Shown here piece after piece: positions 33,573 to 42,091 of a stretch of 64,000 nucleotides of DNA. The stretch covers positions 1 to 64,000 of the forward strand of contig NZ_BFAQ01000050.1 in NCBI RefSeq assembly GCF_002933855.1. The letters are read 5' to 3'. A program made the translations under genes and the position numbers. Position 1 is the first letter of the stretch, and every line of letters begins with the position of its first letter. The notes under the pieces were generated by a model. That model did no database searches. It was not told the origin of the DNA and saw only the letters and a program-made list of their open reading frames with translations. The stretch is from Vibrio penaeicida (lineage in GTDB: Bacteria; Pseudomonadota; Gammaproteobacteria; Enterobacterales; Vibrionaceae).

Positions 33573-33605
33573 AAAAAGCGCCATCCGAATCAACGGACAG
33601 CGCTT
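33573..33605 (-). terminator. Terminator-like hairpin between lspA and fkpB
   Basis: AAGCGC-CA-TCCG pairs with CGGA-CA-GCGCTT around a six-base loop; the minus-strand U run is TTTTTAATA. It lies 25-57 bases after the lspA stop. It would separate the ileS-lspA transcript from fkpB, at least in part. Confidence 0.65.
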
Positions 33606-33629
33606 AGGGTTATTCAAAATATGCCCTCA

Positions 33630-34145
33630 TTATTGAGGTGATTCTTCTGGTTTTGTACGGAATCCATCAAGCAAAATGAGAGCAGCACCTAGTACAATCG
33701 CAGCATCTGCTAAATTGAATGCCGGCCAATGGTAACTACCCCAATAGAAATCGAGGTAATCGACAACATAACCATGAACCAATCGGTCATAAAAATTGTT
33801 TGCCGCCGCACCACCAATCACCATGGCATAAGAAATATTCAACCATTTATCTGATGCTGGTAAGGCTCTCATCCAGCGAGTCAATACACCACAAACAACC
33901 AGTGCAATGCTGAAGAACAACCAACGTTGCCATCCATTTTGATCGCTTAAAAAGCTGAATGCCGCACCATAGTTATGAACGTACAATAGGTTGAAGAAAG
34001 GCGTAATCTCAATACGATTCGCCCAACCATACCCCATATTGTCCATAACGATGAACTTTATACCAATGTCTGCGATGAAAATCAGTACCGCCAGCCAGAG
34101 CCAGCGAACACCCGATTGTTTCATCGATAACGCGTTATCACTCAT
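33630..34145 (-). CDS. lspA: Prolipoprotein signal peptidase LspA (signal peptidase II)
   Basis: Inner-membrane aspartyl protease that removes the signal peptide from lipid-modified prolipoproteins, after Lgt (also in this window). The 171-residue product has four membrane segments and the catalytic aspartates in NNFYDRLVHG and FNLADAAI. VHNYGAAFSFL is the conserved region before TM2. The frame extends to a TTG at 34157; ATG 34145 is preceded by GGGA and chosen. It starts 15 bases after ileS, in the ileS-lspA operon. Confidence 0.95.
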   Translation of the reverse strand: MSDNALSMKQSGVRWLWLAVLIFIADIGIKFIVMDNMGYGWANRIEITPFFNLLYVHNYGAAFSFLSDQNGWQRWLFFSIALVVCGVLTRWMRALPASDKWLNISYAMVIGGAAANNFYDRLVHGYVVDYLDFYWGSYHWPAFNLADAAIVLGAALILLDGFRTKPEESPQ

Positions 34146-34159
34146 ATGGAATCCCAATA

Positions 34160-37000
34160 TTAAGCGAACTTACGCTCTTCGCCTTCACCATCAATATTTG
34201 ACACACAACGACCACACACTTTCTCGTGACCTTCGATAGTGCCTACGTCTGGCGTATGGTGCCAACAGCGTTCACACTTCTCTGCATCTGTCGCCGCAAC
34301 TTCTACAAACAAACCTTCTACATCTGTCTCTTGAGCTGAGTCAGGCTTGTCGTTCAACGGTTTAACTTGTGCCGCTGAAGTTAGAAGAACAAAACGAAGC
34401 TCGTCTTCAAGCTTGCTGATCGTTGCCGCGAGTGCATCATCTGCATAAAGTGTCACTTCCGCTTGTAACGAACCACCAATCGCTTTCTCTTTACGAGCGT
34501 CCTCAAGAAGCTTGTTTACTGCGCCACGTACAGATTGAATGTCAGCCCAGAATTCGTTGTTTAGCTCTTCGCCTTCAACAAGACCGAACAAACCTTCGAA
34601 CCATTCACCCGTGAAGACAAACTTATCACGTGCGCCCGGCATTTCGTTCCAAATCTCGTCTGCTGTAAATGACATGATAGGAGCCATCCAACGAACCAAA
34701 GCTTCAACAATGTAGTACAGCGCCGTCTGACAGCTGCGTTGAGCATGACCGCCCTGCTTCGCTGTGTACTGGCGATCTTTAATTACATCTAGGTAGAAAG
34801 AACCCATTTCGATCGAACAGAATTGCATTAGACGTTGAGTAACAGCGTGTGTGTTGTACTCTCCGTACGCTTTAACGATCTCTTCTTGTGCAGCTTGAGC
34901 GCGACCAACAGCCCAACGATCAAGCGCGACCATTTCTTCTGCTGGTACAAGATCCGTTTCTGGATTGAAACCACTTAAGTTAGCAAGGAAGAAACGCGCT
35001 GTATTACGAATACGACGGTATGCGTCTGCAGAGCGCTTAAGGATTTCATCAGATACCGCAACTTCGCCAGTATAATCAGTAGAAGCAACCCATAGGCGTA
35101 GAATATCCGCCCCTAGCTTGTTCGTAACGTCTTTAGGTGCAACCACGTTACCGATAGACTTAGACATCTTACGACCGTTGCCATCCACTACGAAGCCGTG
35201 CGTGAGTACTTGCTTGTATGGGGCTTCATCTTTCATCGCGATGGATGAAATCAGAGAAGACTGGAACCAGCCGCGGTGTTGGTCGGAACCTTCTAGGTAC
35301 AGGTCAGCAGAGTTGCCATTGTACTCTTCACGAGAATCCACAACCGAATAGTGAGTAACACCAGAATCGAACCATACGTCTAGGGTATCCAGTACTTTTT
35401 CGTACTTGTCTGCATCTTCAGCGCTCATAAGCTCTGCTGCGTCGACATCCCACCAAGCTTGAATGCCTTTCTCTTCAACGAGCTTCGCGACTTTTTCAAT
35501 AAGCTCTAGTGAGTTCGGGTGCAGTTCAGCGGTTTCTTTGTGCACAAATAATGCAATGGGTACGCCCCAAGTACGTTGTCGAGAAACACACCATTCAGGG
35601 CGACCTTCGATCATACCCTCAATACGGCTCTGACCCCATTCAGGCATCCATTCAACACCTTGAATTGACTCCAGTGCTTTTGCACGTAGACCCGCTTGAT
35701 CCATAGAAATGAACCACTGTGGTGTTGCACGGAAAATGATTGGGGTTTTGTGTCTCCAGCAATGTGGGTAGCTGTGTTCGTAAGCGTGGTGATGTAAAAG
35801 TGCACCCTTCTCTTTTAGAACATCTAAAACGGAGTCGTTCGCTTTAAAGACATGCTGACCAGCAAATAATTCTGTATCAGGAAGGTAAACACCGTTTGAG
35901 CCTACTGGGTTAGCAACTTCAAGGTTGTATTGCTTACCAACCACGAAATCCTCTTGACCGTGCCCAGGAGCCGTGTGAACCACACCGGTACCTGAATCAG
36001 TCGTAACGTGCTCACCAAGAACGACAGGAACAGTAAAATCATAGAACGGGTGGTTGAACTGAGATAACTCAAGGTCTGCACCTTTCGCAAAGCCAAGGTT
36101 ATGGAAATGCTCAACACCTGCACGCTCCATTACGTCTTTCGCGAGTTCAGAAGCAACGATAATACGCTCAGGCTCCGACGAATCGCTCGCTTCAACTTGG
36201 ATAAGTACATATTCCAGATCATCACGCATACACACAGCGCGGTTTGCAGGAAGCGTCCAAGGCGTCGTCGTCCATATAATAACGGAGATATCACCTTGAC
36301 CTTCATGACCTTCGTTTAAGTTGAATTTAGACAGCAACGCAGCTTCATCTGCCGCCTTAAAGCGAACATCAATAGAAGGGGAAACTTTGTCTTTGTATTC
36401 CACCTCAGCTTCAGCCAATGCAGAACCACAATCCGTACACCAGTGAACAGGTTTGAAACCTTTTAATAGGTGACCGTTATCGGCAATTTTACCTAGAGCA
36501 CGAATGATATTGGCTTCGGTAGTAAAATCCATGGTGCGGTATGGTTTGTCCCACTCACCAAGAATGCCTAGACGTTTGAAGCTTTCTTTCTGACCTTCAA
36601 CTTGACCCGCAGCGTACTGACGGCATTTCTCACGAAACTCCGATGCCGTCACTTTTTTACCTGGCTTGCCTACTTTCTTTTCCACCATTAATTCGATCGG
36701 AAGACCGTGGCAGTCCCAACCTGGGATGTAAGGTGCATCAAAACCGGAAAGAGTTTTGGATTTAATAATAATGTCTTTAAGAATCTTATTCAGTGCGTGA
36801 CCAATGTGAATATCACCATTGGCATAGGGAGGACCATCATGTAATACGAAAGACTTTTTGCCTTTCTTCGCTTTACGGATCTCGCCGTAAAGGTCTTCTT
36901 TATACCAACGCTTAAGCATTTCTGGCTCTCGATTGGCCAGATTGCCACGCATTGGAAACCCTGTTTCAGGTAAATTCAGGGTATCTTTATACTCACTCAT
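34160..37000 (-). CDS. ileS: Isoleucyl-tRNA synthetase
   Basis: Class Ia synthetase charging tRNA-Ile, 946 residues (E. coli 938). Visible are the HIGH motif in PPYANGDIHIGHALNKI, the KMSKS loop in GRKMSKSIGN, the editing domain with TTTPWTLPANRA and GTGVVHTAPGHG, and the C-terminal zinc-binding cysteines CERCWHH and CGRC. It starts 71 bases after the ribF stop and is followed by lspA after 14 bases. Confidence 0.98.
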   Translation of the reverse strand: MSEYKDTLNLPETGFPMRGNLANREPEMLKRWYKEDLYGEIRKAKKGKKSFVLHDGPPYANGDIHIGHALNKILKDIIIKSKTLSGFDAPYIPGWDCHGLPIELMVEKKVGKPGKKVTASEFREKCRQYAAGQVEGQKESFKRLGILGEWDKPYRTMDFTTEANIIRALGKIADNGHLLKGFKPVHWCTDCGSALAEAEVEYKDKVSPSIDVRFKAADEAALLSKFNLNEGHEGQGDISVIIWTTTPWTLPANRAVCMRDDLEYVLIQVEASDSSEPERIIVASELAKDVMERAGVEHFHNLGFAKGADLELSQFNHPFYDFTVPVVLGEHVTTDSGTGVVHTAPGHGQEDFVVGKQYNLEVANPVGSNGVYLPDTELFAGQHVFKANDSVLDVLKEKGALLHHHAYEHSYPHCWRHKTPIIFRATPQWFISMDQAGLRAKALESIQGVEWMPEWGQSRIEGMIEGRPEWCVSRQRTWGVPIALFVHKETAELHPNSLELIEKVAKLVEEKGIQAWWDVDAAELMSAEDADKYEKVLDTLDVWFDSGVTHYSVVDSREEYNGNSADLYLEGSDQHRGWFQSSLISSIAMKDEAPYKQVLTHGFVVDGNGRKMSKSIGNVVAPKDVTNKLGADILRLWVASTDYTGEVAVSDEILKRSADAYRRIRNTARFFLANLSGFNPETDLVPAEEMVALDRWAVGRAQAAQEEIVKAYGEYNTHAVTQRLMQFCSIEMGSFYLDVIKDRQYTAKQGGHAQRSCQTALYYIVEALVRWMAPIMSFTADEIWNEMPGARDKFVFTGEWFEGLFGLVEGEELNNEFWADIQSVRGAVNKLLEDARKEKAIGGSLQAEVTLYADDALAATISKLEDELRFVLLTSAAQVKPLNDKPDSAQETDVEGLFVEVAATDAEKCERCWHHTPDVGTIEGHEKVCGRCVSNIDGEGEERKFA

Positions 37001-37071
37001 TGATTCTTAATTCCGTTATATTGGGCGAAAGTTAGACATTGTGCTGAACGGTGGAATAAACCGTTTAACCT

Positions 37072-38001
37072 TTAAAGCTGACGCAGCCACACCCTTGCTG
37101 CCTCAGCATCCAATTCAATTTGCGCTGTTAACGCATCTAGAGAGTCAAATTTTATTTCATCTCTTAGTTTGTGAAGTAATGACACTTCGAGTTGTTTACC
37201 GTACAAGTTTGAATTGAAATCAAACAAATGCACTTCCAGCTGTTGACGAATACCATCAACGGTTGGACGTTGACCTATGTTAGCAACCCCACCGTATACT
37301 GAGCCATCTATTCCATTAACCTCAACGACATAAACGCCTGAAACAGGCGACACGCATCGTTTTAACGGAATATTAGCGGTAGGGAAACCAATGGTTCGAC
37401 CGAGTTTTCTGCCATGAGAAACCCGACCATTTATACTGTACGGGCGCCCTAGCATTTTCTCTGCATGAGAAAAATCGTCGGTCGCTAACGCTTCACGGAT
37501 AGCGGTACTGCTAACACGCAGTTGATCCATTTTAAAGCTCTGAGTACTGACAACCTCGAAACCGAGTTCTTCACCAGCACTTTTCAACATCTCAAAGTTG
37601 CCTTTACGACCTTTACCAAAACAAAAGTCGTCGCCAACGACGAGAAACTTCACATCCAGTTGGGCAACCAATAGATCTCTGATGAACCCTTCTGCGCTCA
37701 TACTAGAAAAATTTGCATTGAAGTTAACGCAAAGTAACCGCTGGATGTCGAGCTTTTCCAATTGAACAATTTTATCGCGCAAGCGAGTTAGCCGCGCGGG
37801 GGCTTTATTCCGCGCAAAAAACTCCATAGGTTGAGGTTCAAACGTCATGACCATGGTCGGCAACCCCATCTTTTGAGCTTGCTGTGACACTTGTTTAAGC
37901 ACTTGTTGGTGACCTAAGTGGACACCATCAAAATTACCTATCGTCAATACGCACCCTTTGTGGCGGGGCTTTATATTGTGTATACCTCGGATTAACTCCA
38001 T
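37072..38001 (-). CDS. ribF: Bifunctional riboflavin kinase / FAD synthetase RibF
   Basis: Makes FMN from riboflavin and then FAD. The 309-residue product has an N-terminal adenylyltransferase domain with GNFDGVHLGHQ and VVGDDFCFGKGRKG, and a C-terminal riboflavin kinase domain with GRTIGFPTANIPL and SGVYVVEVNG. It lies first of the ribF-ileS-lspA string and 120 bases after murJ on the same strand. Confidence 0.95.
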   Translation of the reverse strand: MELIRGIHNIKPRHKGCVLTIGNFDGVHLGHQQVLKQVSQQAQKMGLPTMVMTFEPQPMEFFARNKAPARLTRLRDKIVQLEKLDIQRLLCVNFNANFSSMSAEGFIRDLLVAQLDVKFLVVGDDFCFGKGRKGNFEMLKSAGEELGFEVVSTQSFKMDQLRVSSTAIREALATDDFSHAEKMLGRPYSINGRVSHGRKLGRTIGFPTANIPLKRCVSPVSGVYVVEVNGIDGSVYGGVANIGQRPTVDGIRQQLEVHLFDFNSNLYGKQLEVSLLHKLRDEIKFDSLDALTAQIELDAEAARVWLRQL

Positions 38002-38068
38002 GAAATCTCTAGCTTAGGCTTACTTGCCGTTGTTCAATCATTTTATTGTGCACGAAACCGACGGATTA

Positions 38069-38095
38069 TATACCCAAACAGTAATAAGATGCGAG
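38069..38095. repeat. End fragment of the dispersed repeat (copy F)
   Basis: TATACCCAAACAGTAATAAG then ATGCGAG resembles the element end TATACCCAAGTAACCTCAAG. It lies in the murJ-ribF gap. Match is partial, so this copy is decayed or coincidental. Confidence 0.35.
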
Positions 38096-38120
38096 TTTCA
38101 CTCTTAAAATAATCTACTCA

Positions 38121-39680
38121 TTAAGAGGCTGCTTTCAGGTGGCGAATTCGAATCCCCATCACCAAGACTGACATCAAGTAAACCAAAGCACCTGCACCAA
38201 TCAAAATAGCTAATTGCAAGCAACGAGAACCAAAGCTCCAAGACAACCATATATCCATTGTCGGGTTTAACCATAAAACCGCCGCCACCATCGCCACTCC
38301 TGCAATGACGAGTTTGAGTGCAAAAATAAGCGTTTCTTTGGTGATTCGATACACTTTTTGTCTATGTAATCCGCGATACAGCAACGCCATATTCACAAAA
38401 GCAGATAATGCCGTTGCGATAGCCAGCCCAACGTATCCATAAAACCAAGCAAAAATAGCGTTAAATACCATGTTAGAGGCCATGGCAATAATGCCGTACT
38501 TCACGGGGGTTTTTGTATCTTGTCGAGAGTAATAGCCTGGCGCCAATACTTTAATCAACATGAAGTTAAGTAAGCCCGATGCGTAAGCCATTAAAGATAA
38601 GGACGCAAACTCAACATCTTGGGGCGTAAACTCTCCTCTCATGAAGAGCACCATTAACATCGGCTTGGAAAGTATAATCAGCCCTAACATGGCAGGCACA
38701 CCAAGTAAAAGAACCATTCGGACTCCCCAATCCATAGTGTGCGCAAAACCATCATTTTGGGAGTCTACATGTTTTCGAGAAAGCGCTGGAAGAATGACCG
38801 TGGCAATGGCAATCCCAAACAAACCTAAAGGAAACTCTAATAAGCGGTCAGAGTAATAGAGCCAGCTAATCGAACCTGTCGCCAAAAAGCTGGCAATAAA
38901 CGTGTCGAACAAAAGATTAATTTGACTAACAGACACACCAAACAGCGCAGGGATCATTAAGGTTCGGATTTTTACGACGCCAGGATCGTGCCATCCCCAT
39001 TTAGGTTTGACCAACATCCCTTCTTTTATTAAGAAAGGAATTTGGAAAAGAAACTGAACCAAACCACCAAGAAATACACCTATAGCTAAGCCAATTTCTG
39101 GTTGTTCTAATTGCGGTGATATTAAAAGTGCCGACCCGATGATCATAATATTGAGAAACACCGGCGTAAAAGAGGAGACCGCAAACTTACCAATTGTATT
39201 TAGAATCGCACCTGATAGCGCAACAAACGTAATAAACCACAAATAAGGGAACGTAATTTTCAGTAGAAAGCTGGCAAGCACAAACTTTTCGGAAGAAGGA
39301 CCACCATTTAGCCAGTCAAGAAACCACCCAAAACCAAATAAAGCAGTGATAACACCAGAACCAAGTACCCCAATTAATGTCACCACAGTCACAATGACAC
39401 CTAATGTACCCGATGCTTTTGCAATCAATTCTCGGGTTTTGTCTTGATCACCACTGGCATGATATTCCGTTAGAACAGGTACAAAAGCTTGGGAGAAAGC
39501 ACCTTCAGCAAAAAGGCGGCGCAAAAAGTTAGGGATTTTATTGGCAAAGAAGAAAACATCTGCGCTGGCACCTGCACCCATCAAATTGGCTACGACTACA
39601 TCCCTTACAAGTCCCAGTATTCTGGAAATAAAAGTCATCATACTGACGATCAAGCCAGACTTGAGCAGCTTTTTACTCAC
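38121..39680 (-). CDS. murJ: Lipid II flippase MurJ
   Basis: Polytopic inner-membrane protein (519 residues, about 14 segments) of the MOP exporter superfamily that moves lipid II to the periplasmic side for peptidoglycan synthesis. N-terminal features fit MurJ: SGLIVSMMTFISRILGLVRD, FFFANKIPNFLRRLFAEGAFSQAFVPV. The start is GTG behind GGGGA. It is divergent from rpsT and lies upstream of ribF; murJ-ribF linkage is known from other gammaproteobacteria. Confidence 0.95.
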   Translation of the reverse strand: MSKKLLKSGLIVSMMTFISRILGLVRDVVVANLMGAGASADVFFFANKIPNFLRRLFAEGAFSQAFVPVLTEYHASGDQDKTRELIAKASGTLGVIVTVVTLIGVLGSGVITALFGFGWFLDWLNGGPSSEKFVLASFLLKITFPYLWFITFVALSGAILNTIGKFAVSSFTPVFLNIMIIGSALLISPQLEQPEIGLAIGVFLGGLVQFLFQIPFLIKEGMLVKPKWGWHDPGVVKIRTLMIPALFGVSVSQINLLFDTFIASFLATGSISWLYYSDRLLEFPLGLFGIAIATVILPALSRKHVDSQNDGFAHTMDWGVRMVLLLGVPAMLGLIILSKPMLMVLFMRGEFTPQDVEFASLSLMAYASGLLNFMLIKVLAPGYYSRQDTKTPVKYGIIAMASNMVFNAIFAWFYGYVGLAIATALSAFVNMALLYRGLHRQKVYRITKETLIFALKLVIAGVAMVAAVLWLNPTMDIWLSWSFGSRCLQLAILIGAGALVYLMSVLVMGIRIRHLKAAS

Positions 39681-39852
39681 GAAAATCCCCTAAAAAATAC
39701 ACTCAAAAATCTGCTAAAGCGCTTTCATTTGCTCAGCAGAGATAATTATTAGCAATGGTATAAAAATGCTGTTAGAATCCACGCCATCTTAACCGCGATG
39801 ACCTTCTATTCCAAAGATTGTTTGGATGAGGCTGGTTTTTGCACAAATCATT

Positions 39853-39899
39853 TGACAATTAAGCGCAAATGAGGGATATTCCTCGCCCTTAAATTGTCA
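39853..39899 (+). promoter_or_regulatory. Structured 5' leader of rpsT
   Basis: TGACAATT (39853-39860) pairs with AATTGTCA (39892-39899), enclosing a smaller hairpin GAGG-GATATT-CCTC (39871-39884). The structure ends 16 bases before the GGGAG ribosome-binding site of rpsT. S20 is autoregulated at translation in E. coli, so a role of this fold in that control is plausible but unproven. TTTGACAATT could alternatively be a -35 element. Confidence 0.45.
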
Positions 39900-39927
39900 C
39901 CGAACTAAGTTTTTGGGAGTTAGACCC

Positions 39928-40188
39928 TTGGCAAACAGTAAATCTGCTAAGAAGCGCGCTATCCAAGCTGAAAAACGTCGTCAGCACAACGCTAGCCGTC
40001 GTTCTATGATGCGCACTTACATGAAGAAAACTATCGCAGCTATCGAAGCTGGCGATAAAGAAGCTGCAACAGCTGCATACACTGCAGTTACACCGATCCT
40101 AGATCGTATGGCGACTAAAGGTCTTATTCATAAGAATAAAGCTGCTCGTCATAAGTCTCGTTTCGCAGCGGCAATCAAAGCTCTTTAA
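39928..40188 (+). CDS. rpsT: 30S ribosomal protein S20
   Basis: Small basic 86-residue ribosomal protein binding 16S rRNA. Sequence shows ANSKSAKKRAIQAEKRRQHN and a C-terminal NKAARHKSRFAAAIKAL. The start is the TTG at 39928, with GGGAG nine bases upstream; rpsT of E. coli also uses a rare UUG start, linked to its autoregulation. An in-frame TTG at 39913 would add five residues but lies in the ribosome-binding site and is rejected. Confidence 0.97.
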   Translation: MANSKSAKKRAIQAEKRRQHNASRRSMMRTYMKKTIAAIEAGDKEAATAAYTAVTPILDRMATKGLIHKNKAARHKSRFAAAIKAL

Positions 40189-40205
40189 TTCGAGTTTAGA
40201 TTTGC

Positions 40206-40233
40206 AAAAAAACCGGCTTTTGCCGGTTTTTTT
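40206..40233 (+). terminator. Terminator of rpsT
   Basis: Perfect 12-bp inverted repeat AAAAAAACCGGC (40206-40217), loop TTTT, GCCGGTTTTTTT (40222-40233). Confidence 0.93.
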
Positions 40234-40379
40234 ATATCTAGATAAAACAGAATGCTTCTTTTCATCACTTTGTATCGTTCAGAATACTTTCTCCCGCACC
40301 TATTTTTACCTCTTTGGCATGGTTGGCCAATAATCGGAATCAGCTCAACCACTCGCCCATTAATAACGAATCTTCGTAA

Positions 40380-40676
40380 TTAGTCTTCGCAATACAGTGC
40401 GTGAAGTAGCTTGATCACTTGTTGCACTTCCGAACTGCTAAGAGAGTAATAGACGGTTTGAGCTTCTTTTCGAGTTTGCACTAAACCATCTCTTCTCAGC
40501 CAAGCTAAATGCTGGGAAAGTGCAGATTGGCTCAATTCAAGATGAGAACAAAGTTCTCCAACAGAAAGTTCATTGTTGTGTAGCATACATAATATTTGCA
40601 AGCGTCTTTCGTTCGCCATCGCTTTCAAGAGTACGACAGCTTGAGCAGACTTCTGCTCCATTTCCTGTAAGTTCAT
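40380..40676 (-). CDS. hlyU: ArsR-family transcriptional regulator HlyU
   Basis: A 98-residue winged-helix regulator nearly identical in its centre to V. cholerae HlyU as I recall it (KAMANERRLQILCML, ELSQSALSQHLAWLRRDGLV, RKEAQTV). HlyU activates haemolysin or RTX toxin genes, in some vibrios by displacing H-NS. The two cysteines tied to redox sensing are present at residues 30 and 96, with an extra one at 43. No metal-binding ArsR motif is evident. It lies beside nhaR and nptA as in V. cholerae. Any toxin target lies outside this window. Confidence 0.9.
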   Translation of the reverse strand: MNLQEMEQKSAQAVVLLKAMANERRLQILCMLHNNELSVGELCSHLELSQSALSQHLAWLRRDGLVQTRKEAQTVYYSLSSSEVQQVIKLLHALYCED

Positions 40677-40801
40677 TCAGCAGCCTCCATGGGCTAAAAC
40701 TAAGTTACTGCATCTTCAACTTGTTATTTATGTTATGTCAGTCGAAGTCCTTATTCATATAAATGTTATTACAACAATGTGAAGTAATACAATGAATTCT
40801 G

Positions 40802-41692
40802 TTAATCGAACAGCTGAATGAAATCAGCATCACAAAGATTCTTAACAGTTGGATGCTGAATCATCCTCTCTGCAAATATAACAAAATATTCTTCCTTGAG
40901 CTCACTTATCTCGCCAACTAAGTGTAGAGATACATCATCTCCGACTTCGGATTGATACAGACTTGGTGCAAGAAAGATTGCATCTTTATGATCTTGAGCG
41001 AATGCTTTCATCAAAGCCACGTCATCAAACTCACCAAGAATATTAGGCTGAATTCCCTGGCGATCAAACCATTGCATGGCTTTTCTTCCCATTGATGTTC
41101 GGCTTCCAGGTAAAAGCAGTTTTCGATTCTCTAGTACAGAAGGAAACAGTTCATTGTCCAATGGCTTTGAGCTAAAAAAGCTCATTCTACACTCACCAAG
41201 TTTCTTGCTATACAATCCAGGGCTTTGGCTAGAATCGACCGCACAGTCAGATAAAATCATATCCAGCTTATGTTGTGAGAGCTGCTCAAGAAGCAATTCG
41301 TGGGTGGACTCGAAACAGCGCAAATGGATGCTATTGTCGGCTGGTACTGTTGTCATCAAAATTCGACTGACTAAACGTTTTGAAAGTGCATCAGCAACCC
41401 CAACATCAAATAGGATATTGGATCTCTGGCTATAATTTACGATGTCTAACATTTCATAACTTAAACCAAACATACGGTCTGCATATTTAAAGACAAGCTG
41501 CCCCAGCTCGGTTGGCTCAACACTGCGTCCATTTCGCTTGGTTAACTTGCCATCCATTCTTTCTTCTAGAGCTTTTATTTGTCCCGTGACTGTCTGAGGT
41601 GTTAAAAAAAGTGCATCAGCAGCTTTCGTTACCGAACCCTGTTTGCATACCATCCAAAAATAGTAAAGATGATTGTAGTTTAAGTGCGACAT
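40802..41692 (-). CDS. nhaR: LysR-family transcriptional activator NhaR
   Basis: LysR-type regulator, 296 residues, with an N-terminal helix-turn-helix (LYYFWMVCKQGSVTKAADAL, FLTPQTVTGQIKALEERM) and a substrate-sensing domain. NhaR responds to sodium and controls the Na+/H+ antiporter gene nhaA in enterics and vibrios. Here it is not next to nhaA. It lies 125 bases upstream of hlyU on the same strand and is divergent from the sodium/phosphate transporter gene nptA. Confidence 0.9.
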   Translation of the reverse strand: MSHLNYNHLYYFWMVCKQGSVTKAADALFLTPQTVTGQIKALEERMDGKLTKRNGRSVEPTELGQLVFKYADRMFGLSYEMLDIVNYSQRSNILFDVGVADALSKRLVSRILMTTVPADNSIHLRCFESTHELLLEQLSQHKLDMILSDCAVDSSQSPGLYSKKLGECRMSFFSSKPLDNELFPSVLENRKLLLPGSRTSMGRKAMQWFDRQGIQPNILGEFDDVALMKAFAQDHKDAIFLAPSLYQSEVGDDVSLHLVGEISELKEEYFVIFAERMIQHPTVKNLCDADFIQLFD

Positions 41693-42006
41693 CGATTTTT
41701 CTTACTCAAATTGTGAAGAAACCATATGATACAACGCTTCCTATAGAGACACTATATCTTCGGTATTTTCGATATATTAGTGTAAATATTTCGAATAAAA
41801 CCGAACATACCCGAGACTTTTATGACAATGTGACAACAAGAAAGTGTGACAAATTGCAAATATCCGCTAAAAAACGCCTAATCCCCCTACTAACACACCA
41901 GTAAGTAACTAAAATTATCCTAATAAATACAATAATTTAAATAAATTATCATTTCACTTTATCGATTGCGTAGAAAAAATAGCAAAAAAGCCCCTCTTAA
42001 ACCTAA

Positions 42007-42040
42007 ATGTCATATAACTGCAATATTTCATCTCTAGTAT
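42007..42040 (+). promoter_or_regulatory. Pho box and -10 element of nptA
   Basis: ATGTCATATAACTGCAAT (42007-42024) matches the 18-base PhoB consensus CTGTCATAWAWCTGTCAY at about 14-15 positions. A -10-like TAGTAT (42035-42040) lies 10 bases further, the standard PhoB-promoter spacing. It fits a phosphate transporter induced by phosphate limitation. The rest of the 41693-42091 gap is AT-rich, with no gene seen. Confidence 0.65.
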
Positions 42041-42091
42041 CGCCTTCAGATTCACTAACCGACCTAATTGAGAACGGTCACGGAGAAAAAT

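Noticed and set aside
35118..36319. Frames on either strand inside ileS
   Set aside because: Out-of-frame shadows of a long, codon-biased gene.
41599..41904. 101-codon plus-strand frame across the nhaR start
   Set aside because: Overlaps the nhaR helix-turn-helix region and continues into an AT-rich gap; composition is not protein-like.
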